From Verrucomicrobiota bacterium (GTDB lineage: Bacteria > Verrucomicrobiota > Lentisphaeria > JABSQK01 > JAJFLO01), in contig JAJFLO010000409.1 of assembly GCA_021772675.1 (NCBI GenBank), positions 31,700 through 95,699 on the forward strand: 64,000 bases of DNA, read 5' to 3'. A program made the position numbers and the translations under genes. Position 1 is the stretch's first letter. Each line of letters begins with the position of its first letter. The notes beneath the pieces are model-generated. The model saw nothing but the letters and a program-made list of their open reading frames with translations. It did no database searches and was not told where the DNA came from. Of this stretch, positions 30,534-42,000 are shown piece by piece.

Positions 30534-30769
30534 TCTTTCTAAACCTTGTTTTTTTAGGGGTGTCAGTGTTCAGGTTTCGGGTGTCAGGGTAAAAACATAT
30601 TAGATGTCAGGTGTCGGGTGTCAGTGTTCAGGATGAAATTCATTCTGTTATCGAGCAGAATTTCCAACCTTTTATTCTCGAAACGCTGTACCTTCATAAA
30701 ATCCTCACATACTCCAGAGACCTATTATCCTTTTTCCTGAAACCTGAAACCTGAAACCCAACATCTAAC
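30534..30769. repeat. intercistronic heptamer inverted-repeat element, core family 1 (monooxygenase / PKS-B gap)
   Basis: Two left arrays (30557-30589 and 30603-30632, TGTCAGG/TTTCGGG types) face a right array at 30736-30759 (CCTGAAA type). The core holds GAGCAGAATTTCCAACC and GCTGTACCTTCATAAAATC, matching the copies at 2.7 and 32.0-32.2 kb. A short minus-strand frame (30584-30697, 37 codons, beginning MKVQRFENKRLEILL) is preceded by GAGGA at good spacing and runs into the left arrays. The right array starts 10 bases from the stop codon of the monooxygenase gene. Confidence 0.82.
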
Positions 30770-31903
30770 TCAACCATACAACTCCTTTAACTCCTTCAGA
30801 TAAGGCAATGACTCCATCACGACGGAATAGTCAACACCAAAATCCACCAGAAACGCGATATCATTCACACCTACTTGAATCGCTTTATCAACCACTTTTC
30901 GTCCATCTTCAACCGTGCCAAAAACGGCCCCGGTCTTGAAATAACGTTGGTAGGCATAATCTATTATTTTATCTTGTTCATCTTCATTGAGTTCCCCTAC
31001 AGCCGCTTTGTTTGATGCTATACCTGCTGCGGCATGAGCAATTAAGGAACTCCGAATATAGTTTTTAAACGGTTCTTCAACCGCGTTTTCGACCGTCTTC
31101 ATATCTTCATGCACCAAGGTGTGAAGCATCAATGAAACAATTCCTGTTTCGGGGTCATGGCCTGCTTTTTTTCGTGCATTTCGATACAGTTTTATTTTCT
31201 TACCCATTTCATCCAGGCTTAGTCCATAGAGCATTGTAAAGATATTGTAACCATGTTCACCGGCATAAATGAACCCATCATCTGATCGTGCCACGAGCAA
31301 CCAAACATTAAGCTCCTTTTGAATCGGCCTGGGATACACTGTAACATCGACATCCACCCCTCCGGGACCTGGAAAAGACAAGGTCTCTCCTCGCCATAAC
31401 TTCTGTACGATGGGTATTCGTTCATGCCATACGTCGCGACGATTTTCAAACGTGTCCGGTGAAAGGATAAAGTCCGGTTTATTCCAACCCGATCCGAATC
31501 CAAGATCAACACGACCTCCAGATAACACATCAATCATTGCCCACCATTCCACCACTTCAGCTGGATGATGTAGCGGCAAACTTACACCGGCAGTGCGAAA
31601 ACGAATATTTTTCGTCTGAGGGACCAAATATGATGCCATCACCGCTGAGTTGGCATATATGGAACCAAACTCATAAAAATGTCGTTCCGGTATATAGATA
31701 GCAGTAAAATTCTCTTTGTCTGCAAAAAGTGTTACGTCACGTGTCAACTGATATTTTTCAAGATCCGACACATCTTTTCGCACATCCGAAAAGAAGAGAA
31801 AACTAAAATCTACAGATTTTTTCTTCACTTCTGGTGATTGTAGTACATCCGAAGCTTCCGGTTCTACAAATCCTAATAAATTTTCAATACTTTGTTTGGT
31901 CAT
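30770..31903 (-). CDS. luciferase-like flavin-dependent monooxygenase, MupA/Atu3671-like, natural-product type
   Basis: 377 residues. After about 25 variable residues the chain has the TIM-barrel start VDFSFLFFSDV, then FTAIYIPERHFYEFGSIYANSAV, TAGVSLPLHHPAEVVEWWAMIDVLSGGRVDLGFGSGW split over residues 105-145, and the substrate-side helix RRDVWHERIPIVQKLWRGE. These are the features of the FMNH2-dependent monooxygenase group linked to PKS and NRPS clusters. Enzymes of this group oxidise carrier-bound or released intermediates (hydroxylation or Baeyer-Villiger-type oxygen insertion); which applies here cannot be told. The free-standing gene sits inside the PKS operon between PKS-A and PKS-B. 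A good Shine-Dalgarno (AAGGTG) lies just before the ATG at 31901-31903. A separate flavin reductase would be needed and is not in the window. Confidence 0.92.
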   Translation of the reverse strand: MTKQSIENLLGFVEPEASDVLQSPEVKKKSVDFSFLFFSDVRKDVSDLEKYQLTRDVTLFADKENFTAIYIPERHFYEFGSIYANSAVMASYLVPQTKNIRFRTAGVSLPLHHPAEVVEWWAMIDVLSGGRVDLGFGSGWNKPDFILSPDTFENRRDVWHERIPIVQKLWRGETLSFPGPGGVDVDVTVYPRPIQKELNVWLLVARSDDGFIYAGEHGYNIFTMLYGLSLDEMGKKIKLYRNARKKAGHDPETGIVSLMLHTLVHEDMKTVENAVEEPFKNYIRSSLIAHAAAGIASNKAAVGELNEDEQDKIIDYAYQRYFKTGAVFGTVEDGRKVVDKAIQVGVNDIAFLVDFGVDYSVVMESLPYLKELKELYG

Positions 31904-32215
31904 GTTACACCTTATATCTAATTGTTGATTGGTGTCATAGAGTGGTTTCAGGTTTCAGTGTTCAGGGTAAAAGCTATTGAGATTGTTACTAGACGTCTTT
32001 TGATATTCATAAATCGCTGTATTTCCATAAATTCTCACATTCTCCAAAAACCTGCTTTCATTTCTATTTTAGGTGTCAGTGTTCAGGGTAAAATGATTTT
32101 AAAGATCAGATTACGGGTTTCAGGTGTCAGCATCCAAAATAAAAATCATTTTGCAGTCCAGCAAAATTTCCAACCCTTTATTCTCGGCGCGCTGACACCT
32201 GACACCTGACACCTA
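31904..32215. repeat. intercistronic heptamer element, two family 1 cores in tandem
   Basis: Arrays lie at 31944-31967, 32071-32088 and 32114-32130 (GGTGTCAG type) and at 32192-32215 (CCTGACA type, almost perfect units). One core (31968-32070) carries the GCTGTATTTCCATAAA segment and a minus-strand frame of 26 codons (31948-32028, beginning MEIQRFMNIKRR). The other (32131-32191) carries CAGCAAAATTTCCAACCC fused directly to the right array. The TAG stop of the four-helix-bundle gene (32213-32215) is supplied by the outermost heptamer. Confidence 0.82.
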
Positions 32216-32692
32216 CTCCATTGAAACCGGCCAACCTTCATTCACTGTCTCACTACCTAAACCATACCTTCCCGATTCCTCATTCACCTCCCAACGTCGT
32301 TCGCGCTCAGGAATTTTTCGTTCCAATGTTTTTTCCAGCCCATTCAGCATGCGAATGCATTCTTTATATCGACTACGAAATTCTGCATATGTCTGTTTCG
32401 AAAGGTACTCTTTGAGCTGCGCAATGAACAAATGGTGTATCGTCTCAGCCGCTTCACCTCTGCTTCGATTTACTCCTTCGATCTTATTTCGTATATGCCG
32501 ATCATCGTTTTTCTCAGCAAGCTGAGCCGGTGAGCTATTTGACGAGCGCCTAATTTGACTACCCAGTTCGTATTTCTCTTCCCGAGGCCAATCATGCGTC
32601 AAATCACATACTTGAATATGCAACTGACACAACTTCTTATAGACCTCAAGATCTTCCACATCCATAAAATTCTTCACTATCTTCGTTTCCAT
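32213..32692 (-). CDS. four-helix-bundle protein, 23S rRNA intervening-sequence protein (IVP) family
   Basis: 159 residues. The family pattern is clear: a start region with DVEDLEVYKKL, then LTHDWPREEKYELGSQIRRSS, the SPAQLAEKND stretch that corresponds to the usual IP-NIAEG segment, and a C-terminal amphipathic helix (YAEFRSRYKECIRMLNGLEK). Family members are usually about 110-125 residues; this one has a charged tail of some 35 residues (ERKIPERERRWEV...). The molecular role of the family is not settled. Some members are encoded in rRNA intervening sequences, and relatives assist diversity-generating retroelements. The gene has its own Shine-Dalgarno (GGAG) and a TATTAT-like box just upstream. 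It has no obvious role in polyketide synthesis. It is directly bracketed by heptamer arrays, at 32192-32215 and 32713-32743, which suggests it arrived with them. Confidence 0.9.
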   Translation of the reverse strand: METKIVKNFMDVEDLEVYKKLCQLHIQVCDLTHDWPREEKYELGSQIRRSSNSSPAQLAEKNDDRHIRNKIEGVNRSRGEAAETIHHLFIAQLKEYLSKQTYAEFRSRYKECIRMLNGLEKTLERKIPERERRWEVNEESGRYGLGSETVNEGWPVSME

Positions 32693-33019
32693 AACTTTAC
32701 TCCAGATATAATAGGTTTCGGGTTTCAGGTGTCAGTATTCAGGATAAATGGTTCAAAAACTTGAAACCCGAAACCAAAACTCAATTCACAACTGCTATTC
32801 CTCCTTTTTTCATTTACCTCTGCTCCCATGACAATAGGTATCAAGTGTCAGTCTTTAGTACCAAAGTAATTCCGATCCCTGACACCTGAAACCTGGCCTC
32901 TCTTTACAACTGCTGTTCCCTCTTTTTTCATTTTCCTCTACTTCTAAGATAATAGATGTCTACTGTCAGTGATCACGATGATAACTATCCTGACACCCGA
33001 AACCTGACACCTGACCTCT
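32693..33019. repeat. intercistronic heptamer element with tandem 118-base family 2 units, extending into the PKS-A 3' end
   Basis: Heptamers lie at 32713-32743 (TTTCGGG/TGTCAGG), about 32761-32775, 32877-32898 and 32989-33019 (CCTGACA/CCCGAAA). Two family 2 cores repeat with a 118-base period, from ACAACTGCTATTCC at 32788 to ACAACTGCTGTTCC at 32906. Read on the minus strand each has a GAGG-type ribosome site and a tiny frame starting MKK (32848-32931, 27 codons, MKKEGTAVVKRGQVSGVR...; and 32781-32813, 10 codons). The right-most array lies inside the PKS-A coding region and encodes part of its last 16 residues. Confidence 0.85.
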
Positions 33020-36000
33020 ATCTACCATCATTCCTAACTTCCTACTAAACCCATCAACCGACGGATAATCGATCAACCACTGGGGTTTCACGTCTATCTT
33101 GAGTATACGCTCTAACAAAGTTGTTATTTTTACTCCTGTAATTGAATCCAACCCATAATTCTGAATGGGTTCATGATCATCTATCTTATTGATATCCAAT
33201 TTTAACACGGCTGCTAGATTATCTCTGACAAGGCTATTAATATCCGGCTCCTCTGAACCGTCCGCGTTATCCGGGGCCACCTGTGGTGTATTCTCGGTGT
33301 TCATGGTAAATTTTGGTGACACATCAGTTATATTGGGATTAAGCGCTTGGTACATGAGTTCAATAGCATTATCATCCATATTCAAAATGTCATCTTCAGT
33401 AAGATCGCGAAAGATTTTGAGGCCCTCAATAGTCGATTGATTAGATCGATCCGATAGTGTCTTCACTTCTTCAGTAACAAGCAATGACTTATTCGATTTG
33501 TTCAATCCTGTTCCTACTCCCATCATTTGCCTAAGTTTTATCTTATCCCCCATTGCCAATATCCAGATGGCAGAAGGAGGAGAAGAAAGGATTGCAGCCA
33601 GCGCAGTAAACGCTGATTGGATATCAATAAGATCAAAACCCGCAATTTTTGCCTTCTCATCACGATTCTGCGGTTGATATTTGTCGACCTCCCAGGCACC
33701 CCAGCATAGGGAAATAGTGGTCCCACGCCGCAGTCCGAGTTTGCAGCGTCGCTCTCGATCTATGGCAAACGCATTCTGAAATGCACATGAATAGCCATAA
33801 TCACATGATCCCCTTATTCCGTAGGCCGCCATAGAAGAAAATAATAGAAAAAACTCGAGCGGTTCACTTTTCAGAATTTCGTCCAGATTTACGGTACCCT
33901 GAACTTTTGCTCCGATTACCCGTTGAAACGATTCATAAGACTTGTTAACAATGAGTCCATCTTCAACCAATCGCGCCAGATGGATAACACCGTGTATAGC
34001 TCCGACATCCTGTTTGATTCTTTCATAGGTTTGTTCTAGTTCTTGCCGATCAGTAATATCCACTGAATAGTAATGGACCTTGCCCCCTAAAGCTTCAATT
34101 TTTTCACACTGCGCCTTCTTCTCCTCATCGAGAGGCGCTCGAGAAAAAATCACCAGTGTATTATGATACCGTTCGCTAAGTTCCCGACATAAAAGTTCAC
34201 CAACTGGCCCCAATCCACCAACAATCAAATAGCTGGTGCCCTCCCTAAATCCGGCATTTTCCGGAGGATCCACAATGATTTCCCTGAGTTTAGGAATAAA
34301 TCGCGTTTCTCCTTCATAACCAACACACTCCACTTGCATTGGCTTGCTATCGACAGAACCGTCATTCAACCATTCGCGTATGAGAATCTGACTTGATGAC
34401 AATGATGCAGGTGCGTCATACCGACTGATTAGTTTATAGCGATGGAGCGGGTTCTCTGCTGCCGCAGATTTGAAAAAACCCGACAATGCCTCACATTCAA
34501 TTTTTGGGCAATTAACCTCACCGTCGAATAAGTAATAGACCGAAACCTTCTGATCGCATGCCCGTTTCATCAGCATTTGCGTTAGATAAAATACAAGTTT
34601 GATATCGCCATTTTTCGACTCTGAATATTCAGAAGAACGTATATTAGACCCAACAAACAAAATTATATCAGCTACAGTTTCGGGAAACTGATTCTTGAGA
34701 TTTGTCGTCGAAACACTTTGAATTTGAAATTTATCTGAGTCGGAAAACTGTGCGGCAGTTTCCAGGTTGTGAAGTAATGTGATGAGTTCATCCCGATCCG
34801 ACAAGTCATCGTGGATAATCAACACAGTTTGACCAGCATATCCCTCAATAAGCTGATTCCAGTTCAGACTGCGGATTAAGGGAGTCTCAATCCTTTTTTC
34901 TTCAAGAAAGAGCCATTTGTTTGATAATTCCCGGAACTGCTCAGAAACTACCGGCACTGATGGTTGCAAACGACACGTTTCGGCCGCGTTTGAATCTACC
35001 CCTAAAGAAGGAACACTGATATTTTCTGATTCGTTTACCCAATAGCGCTCCTTAGCAAACGGATATGTGGGTAAACTCAATCGGCAAGGTTCGATATCCG
35101 CATACAGTACCGTCCAATCTATATCTAAACCATTCGTCCAAAGTTCCGCTAATCGTCGTGTATTCCCTTTTATTATCCATTTATCGATGGCATCTTTGAT
35201 ATCACCTTCAGAAGTAAACATTTTGATTGCTTCATAATTCTTATCCACCCGTCCAAGGTAGAGATCAGAAAAGCTAACCTTAACATCAAGATAGCGTGCC
35301 AGTTTATCCTGAAGATCTTGCATCGATGTTACCATTACTGCCAACCGTTCCTCAAATTGTTCCCGACCAAGGTGCAAGGTATAAGCCATATTCATGAGTT
35401 GATCATCAGAAAGCCCACTACCTTTAATATAGGTAAGTAACTGCTTGACCATTTCTTCTAAACGATCGGCATCTTTTGCAGACAACGAAATGATTACGGG
35501 TCGAGAGTTATCAAATTTGATGTGTTTTCGCTGCGGTATTATGGGTACATATTCTTCGATGATTACGTGGGCATTTGCTCCCCCGGCACCAAACGACGAA
35601 ACACCAGCAAGGAGTGGAAATTCCTGTCCACCAATTCGAGGACGCTTCCATTCCTCTAATTGGCGTTGTACTCGAAACAACGTGTGCTCGAAGTCAATAT
35701 TTGGATTAAGCTGAGAAGTATGCAAAGTCGGCACAAGCTGACGATGTTTAAGTTGTAACAAAACCTTTGAAACTCCGGCAATTCCAGCGGCGGCTTCCAG
35801 ATGTCCTATATTTGACTTAACCGATCCAACAGCACAAAAGTGTGCATCCAACCTAATCTCCCGGGAAAATGCTTCAGCTAAACCTCGAATTTCAATAGGA
35901 TCGCCTAACTCCGTACCTGTACCATGTGCTTCAATATAAGTTAACGACTCTGGATTTATCCCACTTTTAATTAGAGCTTCACGAATTAAGGCAGCCTGGG

Positions 36001-39000
36001 CAATGGGGTTGGGCACAGTAAACCCATTTGTTTTTCCTCCATGATTGAGGGAATAGCCTTTAATTACCCCATATATGTGGTCTCGATCAGTCATAGCCCG
36101 ACTTAATGGTTTTAGCAGGATAGCTCCAACCCCTTCGCTTGGTACAAATCCATCACCCCCTTCTCCAAAGCTACGGCAGCGACCATCACTCGAAAGAAAG
36201 TAGCGGTCTGCTAAATGTTTATATTTCAATGGGTGAAGAGACAGATTTACACCACCGGCAATTGCCAGCTGAGACGCACCTGAGTGAAGACTTTCACATG
36301 CTAAATTGATTGCCGTCAACGATGACGAACAGGCGGTGTCAATAGCCAAACTAGGTCCGGAAAAGTTGAATGTATATGAAACACGATTGGGAATGGAAAA
36401 TAAATAGGACATCGCTGTATCAGATAAAAGTTGATATTGGCTATACATAACGCCCACAAATACACCCACATTATTTTGGCTTTGCCGATCAGATCGCGTT
36501 TGTGTTAAATATGTCGTGCTGTATCCTGCATCTTCTAAAACTTCCCATGCTGCCTGCAGAAAGAGGCGTTCCTGAGGATCCATTAGTTCGGCATCTCGAG
36601 GAGAAATATTAAAGAAAAGTGGATCGAATTTGTCAATATCATCTAAAAAGCCCCCTAAAACGCCATTCCCGTTGCCACCATTTATCGCCCCTCGCCAATG
36701 ATCCGGATTGATAGTGCTTATACAATCTTTACCAGCCTTCAAGTTTTCCCAAAAGGTATTCAAATCCAGCGCCTGCGGGTAACGGCCACTCATACCAATT
36801 ATAGCTATGGGTTCATCTCTAACTGGTGATGATTGAACAGTGATGGATTGGCCTTGGTGATCCTTGCGATTTGACTCTCGCAGCGTATCATTGGTGGAGA
36901 CTGCCGACGATCGACTTTGAATGTTCGTCATCTTAAACTCTTTTAATAACGTTTCGGTGTGCTTATCGACAAAATATCTGGCAAGACCTTGGAGATTTTG
37001 ATACTCGTAGAACATGGTTTTTGGTAAAGGACCAAAAAATGACTCCAACGCGATATTGCAGCGCTTGATGATCAGAGAACTGATTCCATAGTCCTGCAAC
37101 GGCAACGTTACCTTCATTTCTGAGATTGGCACGTCAGCTTCACGGCTAAAGAGATTCTTAAGAAACTCTTCAGTCTTCACAATTAATTGAGTTTTTATCA
37201 CTTCATCTAAATTAATGGCACCACTTTCTTCAGTGATTTCGGTTTGAATTTTATCCTCATGCTCGCGATTGAAATGACGATGAGTTAGTTCAAATTCATT
37301 TCTGTTTTGAGTCTCTAGGGAATCGTTCGCAAACCAGAACCGTTCACCTGAAAATGGATAAACCGGCAGCGATACACGATAGTGTTGGTCATGCTGGTGA
37401 AGTTGATACCAATCAATGTCAACACCCTGTACCCAGTGATGTGCCAGTCCGTTCAGGTCCCTGTCGATAATTAATTGCCCCAAATCAATTGCACGTTCTC
37501 CGATATTTTGAGTAACGCCATCGGAAGCAGAATCATCGTTGACAATAAGAGTGGTAAACTCCCCATTCAAATAGTGCTCTAATGATTCTAAAAGTTGTTC
37601 GTGCGCATCAGCTACGATAGCCAGACGCTTGGCCATGTTTTCTCTTCCAATTTGTAACGTAAATGCGACATCAACCAAACAGCAGGTCGGATTCGCCAGA
37701 ACGTATAGCTTCATTCGTAATACAATGGTATGGAGGCGATCGGAATTTTTCGCGGAGAAGATAAACAACAATGTGCTCTCAGGAGATTTTTTGGGGGGCC
37801 GTTTATCAAGATACTCTTCAAGGATAATATGAGCATTTCCTCCGGCAAATCCAAACGAATTAAGGCCGGCACGCCGAGGAATAGGAAGACCACTTCGATC
37901 ATGTTTTGTCGCCCAAACTTTTTGTTCATTTAAAACGTAAAACGGGGAATTCTTAAGGTCTATATGCGAATTTAATTGGTTGAAATTAATGGTGGCTGGT
38001 ATCGTCTCATATTTGAACCCGAGCAAAATTTTTGCTAGTGCAGCCATTCCGGATGCGGCTTCCAAATGCCCAATATTGGGTTTGACCGATCCTATGCCGC
38101 AACTATTTATTTCTGCTGCTTCAGTTCCCAAATTCTTCGTGAGGTTTTCAAAAGCTGTATGCAAGGCGCTTACTTCGATAGGGTCACCAATTTTAGTTCC
38201 AGTACCCTGCGTTTCAATATAGTCGATTGTTGCCGGGTCTATTTCCGCGTTCTTGCACGCCATTTCAATCACGCGTCCTTGAGCCAATGCATTGGGTGTC
38301 GTCAGAGAGTAGCCACGGCCGTTATGATTAACTGCTGACCCTTTGATAACACCGTAAATATGGTCGTGATCCTTCTCGGCCTGGTGTAGAGGTTTTAAAA
38401 AGACACTGCCCACACCATCGCTACGAACAAACCCATTGGCATCTTTATCAAACGCCCGTACCTTGCCATCATTGGACAACACCCCGGCTTTGCTAAAGGT
38501 AATAAATCCATCCGCTGTTAGCAAAATGTTGACGGCTCCGGCAATAGCTTGTTTACATTCACCGTTTTGAATCGCATTTACGGCCCGGTGAATCGCAACA
38601 ATAGCACTGGAACACGCGGTATCAACGATCTCACTGGGACCATGAAAATCAAAGAAATAAGAAACCCGATGAGCCAATAGAGAATCGGCCAGTCCCGTTG
38701 AAGTGTAAGCCTCAATATCAATTCGATATTTCTTCATTAACTGTATGTAGTCATTATTGCAAAGCCCGACGAATATACCCGTTGAGGTATTGGCAATATC
38801 TGAACATTTATAACCGGCATCTTCAATGGTTTGCCACACCGATTCGAGAAATAATCGATGTTGCGGATCCATTTGCTGTGCTTCTTTACCAGCAATATTA
38901 AAAAATGAAGCATCAAATTTATCAATATCCTTCAGGAATCCACCCCATTTGCAAACCGTTTTATTCGGTTGATTCGGATCGGAATCATAATGCTCAGCGA

Positions 39001-42000
39001 TTGACCAACGATCATGCGGAATTTCTGTAATGGCCGATTCCCTATTGAGTAATAATTGCCAAAACTCGTCCAAACCTTCCGCCCCTGGAAAACGTCCGGT
39101 TATACCGACTATTGCAATCGGTTGCTGACTGCTGGGTATGTCACGAATTTGTAACCTCTTGTCCGTTTGACGGGCTTCAGTGATTACTGCCTCTCGTCCA
39201 ATCAGGTTAGAAGATGGAGTGTTGCCAACAGCGTCTGTACTCTCGGCGTTGATCACAATTTTCCCAATATTTTGCCGTTTATCCATAAGATCATAGGCCG
39301 TTTTTATATCGGTGAAAGGGAATTCCCAGCATCTTATCGGTCGTATCGATCCGGCTTCTATATTCCTGACCATTTCTTTCAGATCCAACGCAAATTTATC
39401 GGGTTGTGTCAACATATAACGCCTGAGATCAATACTGATGAATGTTTGATTCTGTACCAGGTTTGATAAGTCAATGGCTTTGGCAGCAATCAACCCCGTC
39501 ATTGCAATTTCAATATACCGTCCACCCGGCGCCAACAGATTCAGGCCTTTCTGCACAGCATCACCCGATAGGGTATTGATAACGACATCGACACCTTTAC
39601 CGTTTGTTATGTCCATAGCACGTTTGAAGAAATCCTCAGTCCGATAGTTAATCAAATGACGGATACCCAGAGTCCGCAGGTGTGTAAGTTTTTCATCACT
39701 ACCCGCAGTCGCGATGATCGTTGCTCCGTTCCGTAAGGCAAACTGAATCGCCATTAAACCGATACCACCAGCCGCACTCTGAATTAAAACAATTTCTCCT
39801 TCTTGAACCTGGGCCTTTTTAAACGCTAGTGAATTAGTTAAATAGATAACCGGTAATGATGATGCCTCGACAAAGCTTAGATTATGCGGTTTCCTGACAA
39901 CAAAATGTGCATCAGTGACAGCAACAGAGCTGTGCCCACCTAACGATTTACCCATAACACCTACGACATCCTCCCCAATCGCAAGACTGCTCACATTAGC
40001 GCCAAGCTCCTGTACAACTCCGGCAACTTCAAAACCAGGAACAAATGGATACTCAGGCATTGTCGGATAAAGACCCTTTACACATAGCAAATCACCAAAG
40101 TTAAGAGAAAATGCCTTCACTTTTATGCGGATATCGCCAGGACCAAGTTTCTTTAATGGAATAGTTTCCGTGACAATATTTTCAATACGGTCAGGTGACT
40201 TTATAAGTATGCCCTGAGCCCCACCCTGATGACCGCCCGGAGGCTCTGATACGACCTCTGATCGAGGCAGAGTCTGACGAATCTGATCGGCATATGTTTG
40301 ATTAATATAGCTGACAAAATCTTTGATAGTCGCATAATTAAAGAGAACCGTTGTTGGTAAATTTATACTAAAATCACGATTAAAATTCTTTATAAACTCA
40401 ATACCTAATATCGAATCGATACCATAATCAGAAAATCCCTTACTGATATCAATCTCATCGCCATTAAGATTTAGGGACTGGGCAATGATTCCGACAACAG
40501 TTTGTTCGATTAAATCACGTTTGTCGGTCGATTTGTTTGATTTAACGAGATTTTGACCAACTGAGGCCACAGGTGTATCGTCAGCGGCCATTCGTGTTGT
40601 TGAAGACCGATGTGAAATCGAATAACTAACCGACTGAGATTGATCGGACGTGGAAATGTCAGATAGAGATCGCTCAGGTGGTCGGTTTATTTTTGATTCA
40701 TTCGATCTTGTAAATAACGCATCAGTGCCAACCATTAACGGTTCTAAAGACACCTCCAAGTCACTGCCGAATTTATCAAGAATATGATCGCGAAAATCAC
40801 CGATGCTGGCATAATTGAAGAGCGCAGTAGTACTAAGAACGATATCCAGACTTTTATTGATGTCATTGATGAGTTCAATTCCAAGTATTGAATCGATCCC
40901 GTAATCCGAAAAGCCCTTTTCTATCCTTATTTCAGACGACGCTATCTTTACCGATCCGGCAATACAGTCTTTAATTTTACCATCGACAAAATCCGCAGCA
41001 GTATGATTCTCTATTCTGCCCCTGGTATGTCGAGCCGGTGACGTTATGTCAGATTCTTGAACAACATCGACACTATTACCTGCGGCTTCAGTGCTGACAA
41101 GCGGATCATTTTCGGCAAGAATAACATATTGTGTTGGCAGTTTGGAGTCAGTTCCATCGACACTCTGACACACCGTCGCCTTAAATCCGCAGTCACTTAA
41201 ATTTCGCCGCCACATATCGATATTCAGTAATGGAGAATTAGCTAACCGTGATTCACTATCAGAAAATAGCCACCAGCCATTCAGAAGACCGAATGTGAGG
41301 GTTAAGTAATCCTGTGGTGAGGTAACTTCATTGAGAATAATGTGTCCATCTGTTCTTAAAAGGGATTTTATGTTTCTCAAGGTATGCTGGATATCTGATG
41401 TTGCATGGACCACATTAGCGCCAATGATGACATCATAGGATCCCTGTATATATCCCTGATTCATAGGATTCTGGCTAATATCCAACTCTTTAAACTCAAT
41501 AAAAGAATAATGACCAAAATTCGTATTCCCGATTCGCAAGAAAGCATCAGATATATCCGTGTAATCATAGTGAACCGCCTTTGAGTAATCGTTCAGGTGA
41601 TCAAGTACAGTTGCGCTGGTACCTCCGGTGCCGGCCCCAATTTCAAGGATTCTGATCGGATCGGATTCTGATCGAATTGCGACAGTGTTCTTTACGATCT
41701 CGATGATGCGATCGGAGACCTGCTCATTAGATTTATCCGCAACCAGATTCCCCTTGTAGATGTCTTCAATCAGTGTCATTTTGCCATCTGGAAAAATGAT
41801 GTCAGTGGCCGTAAGATCTCCAGTTAATAGTCGCGGATATTCCATTAGGCACGACCACATGAATTCAAGATGAGCTGAAACTTCTGGATATTCCCTGAGG
41901 ATATCTTGCTTTACATCATTTAGAGCATCTTCAGCATTCAGAAAATTCTGTTTTCCCTGTACTCGAGGTGACATTACAATTTGATAACCTTCAACAGTAA

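Noticed and set aside
31922..32209. 95-codon plus-strand frame between the monooxygenase and four-helix-bundle genes
   Set aside because: It runs through three heptamer arrays in the stop-free orientation, so openness is expected from the repeat itself.
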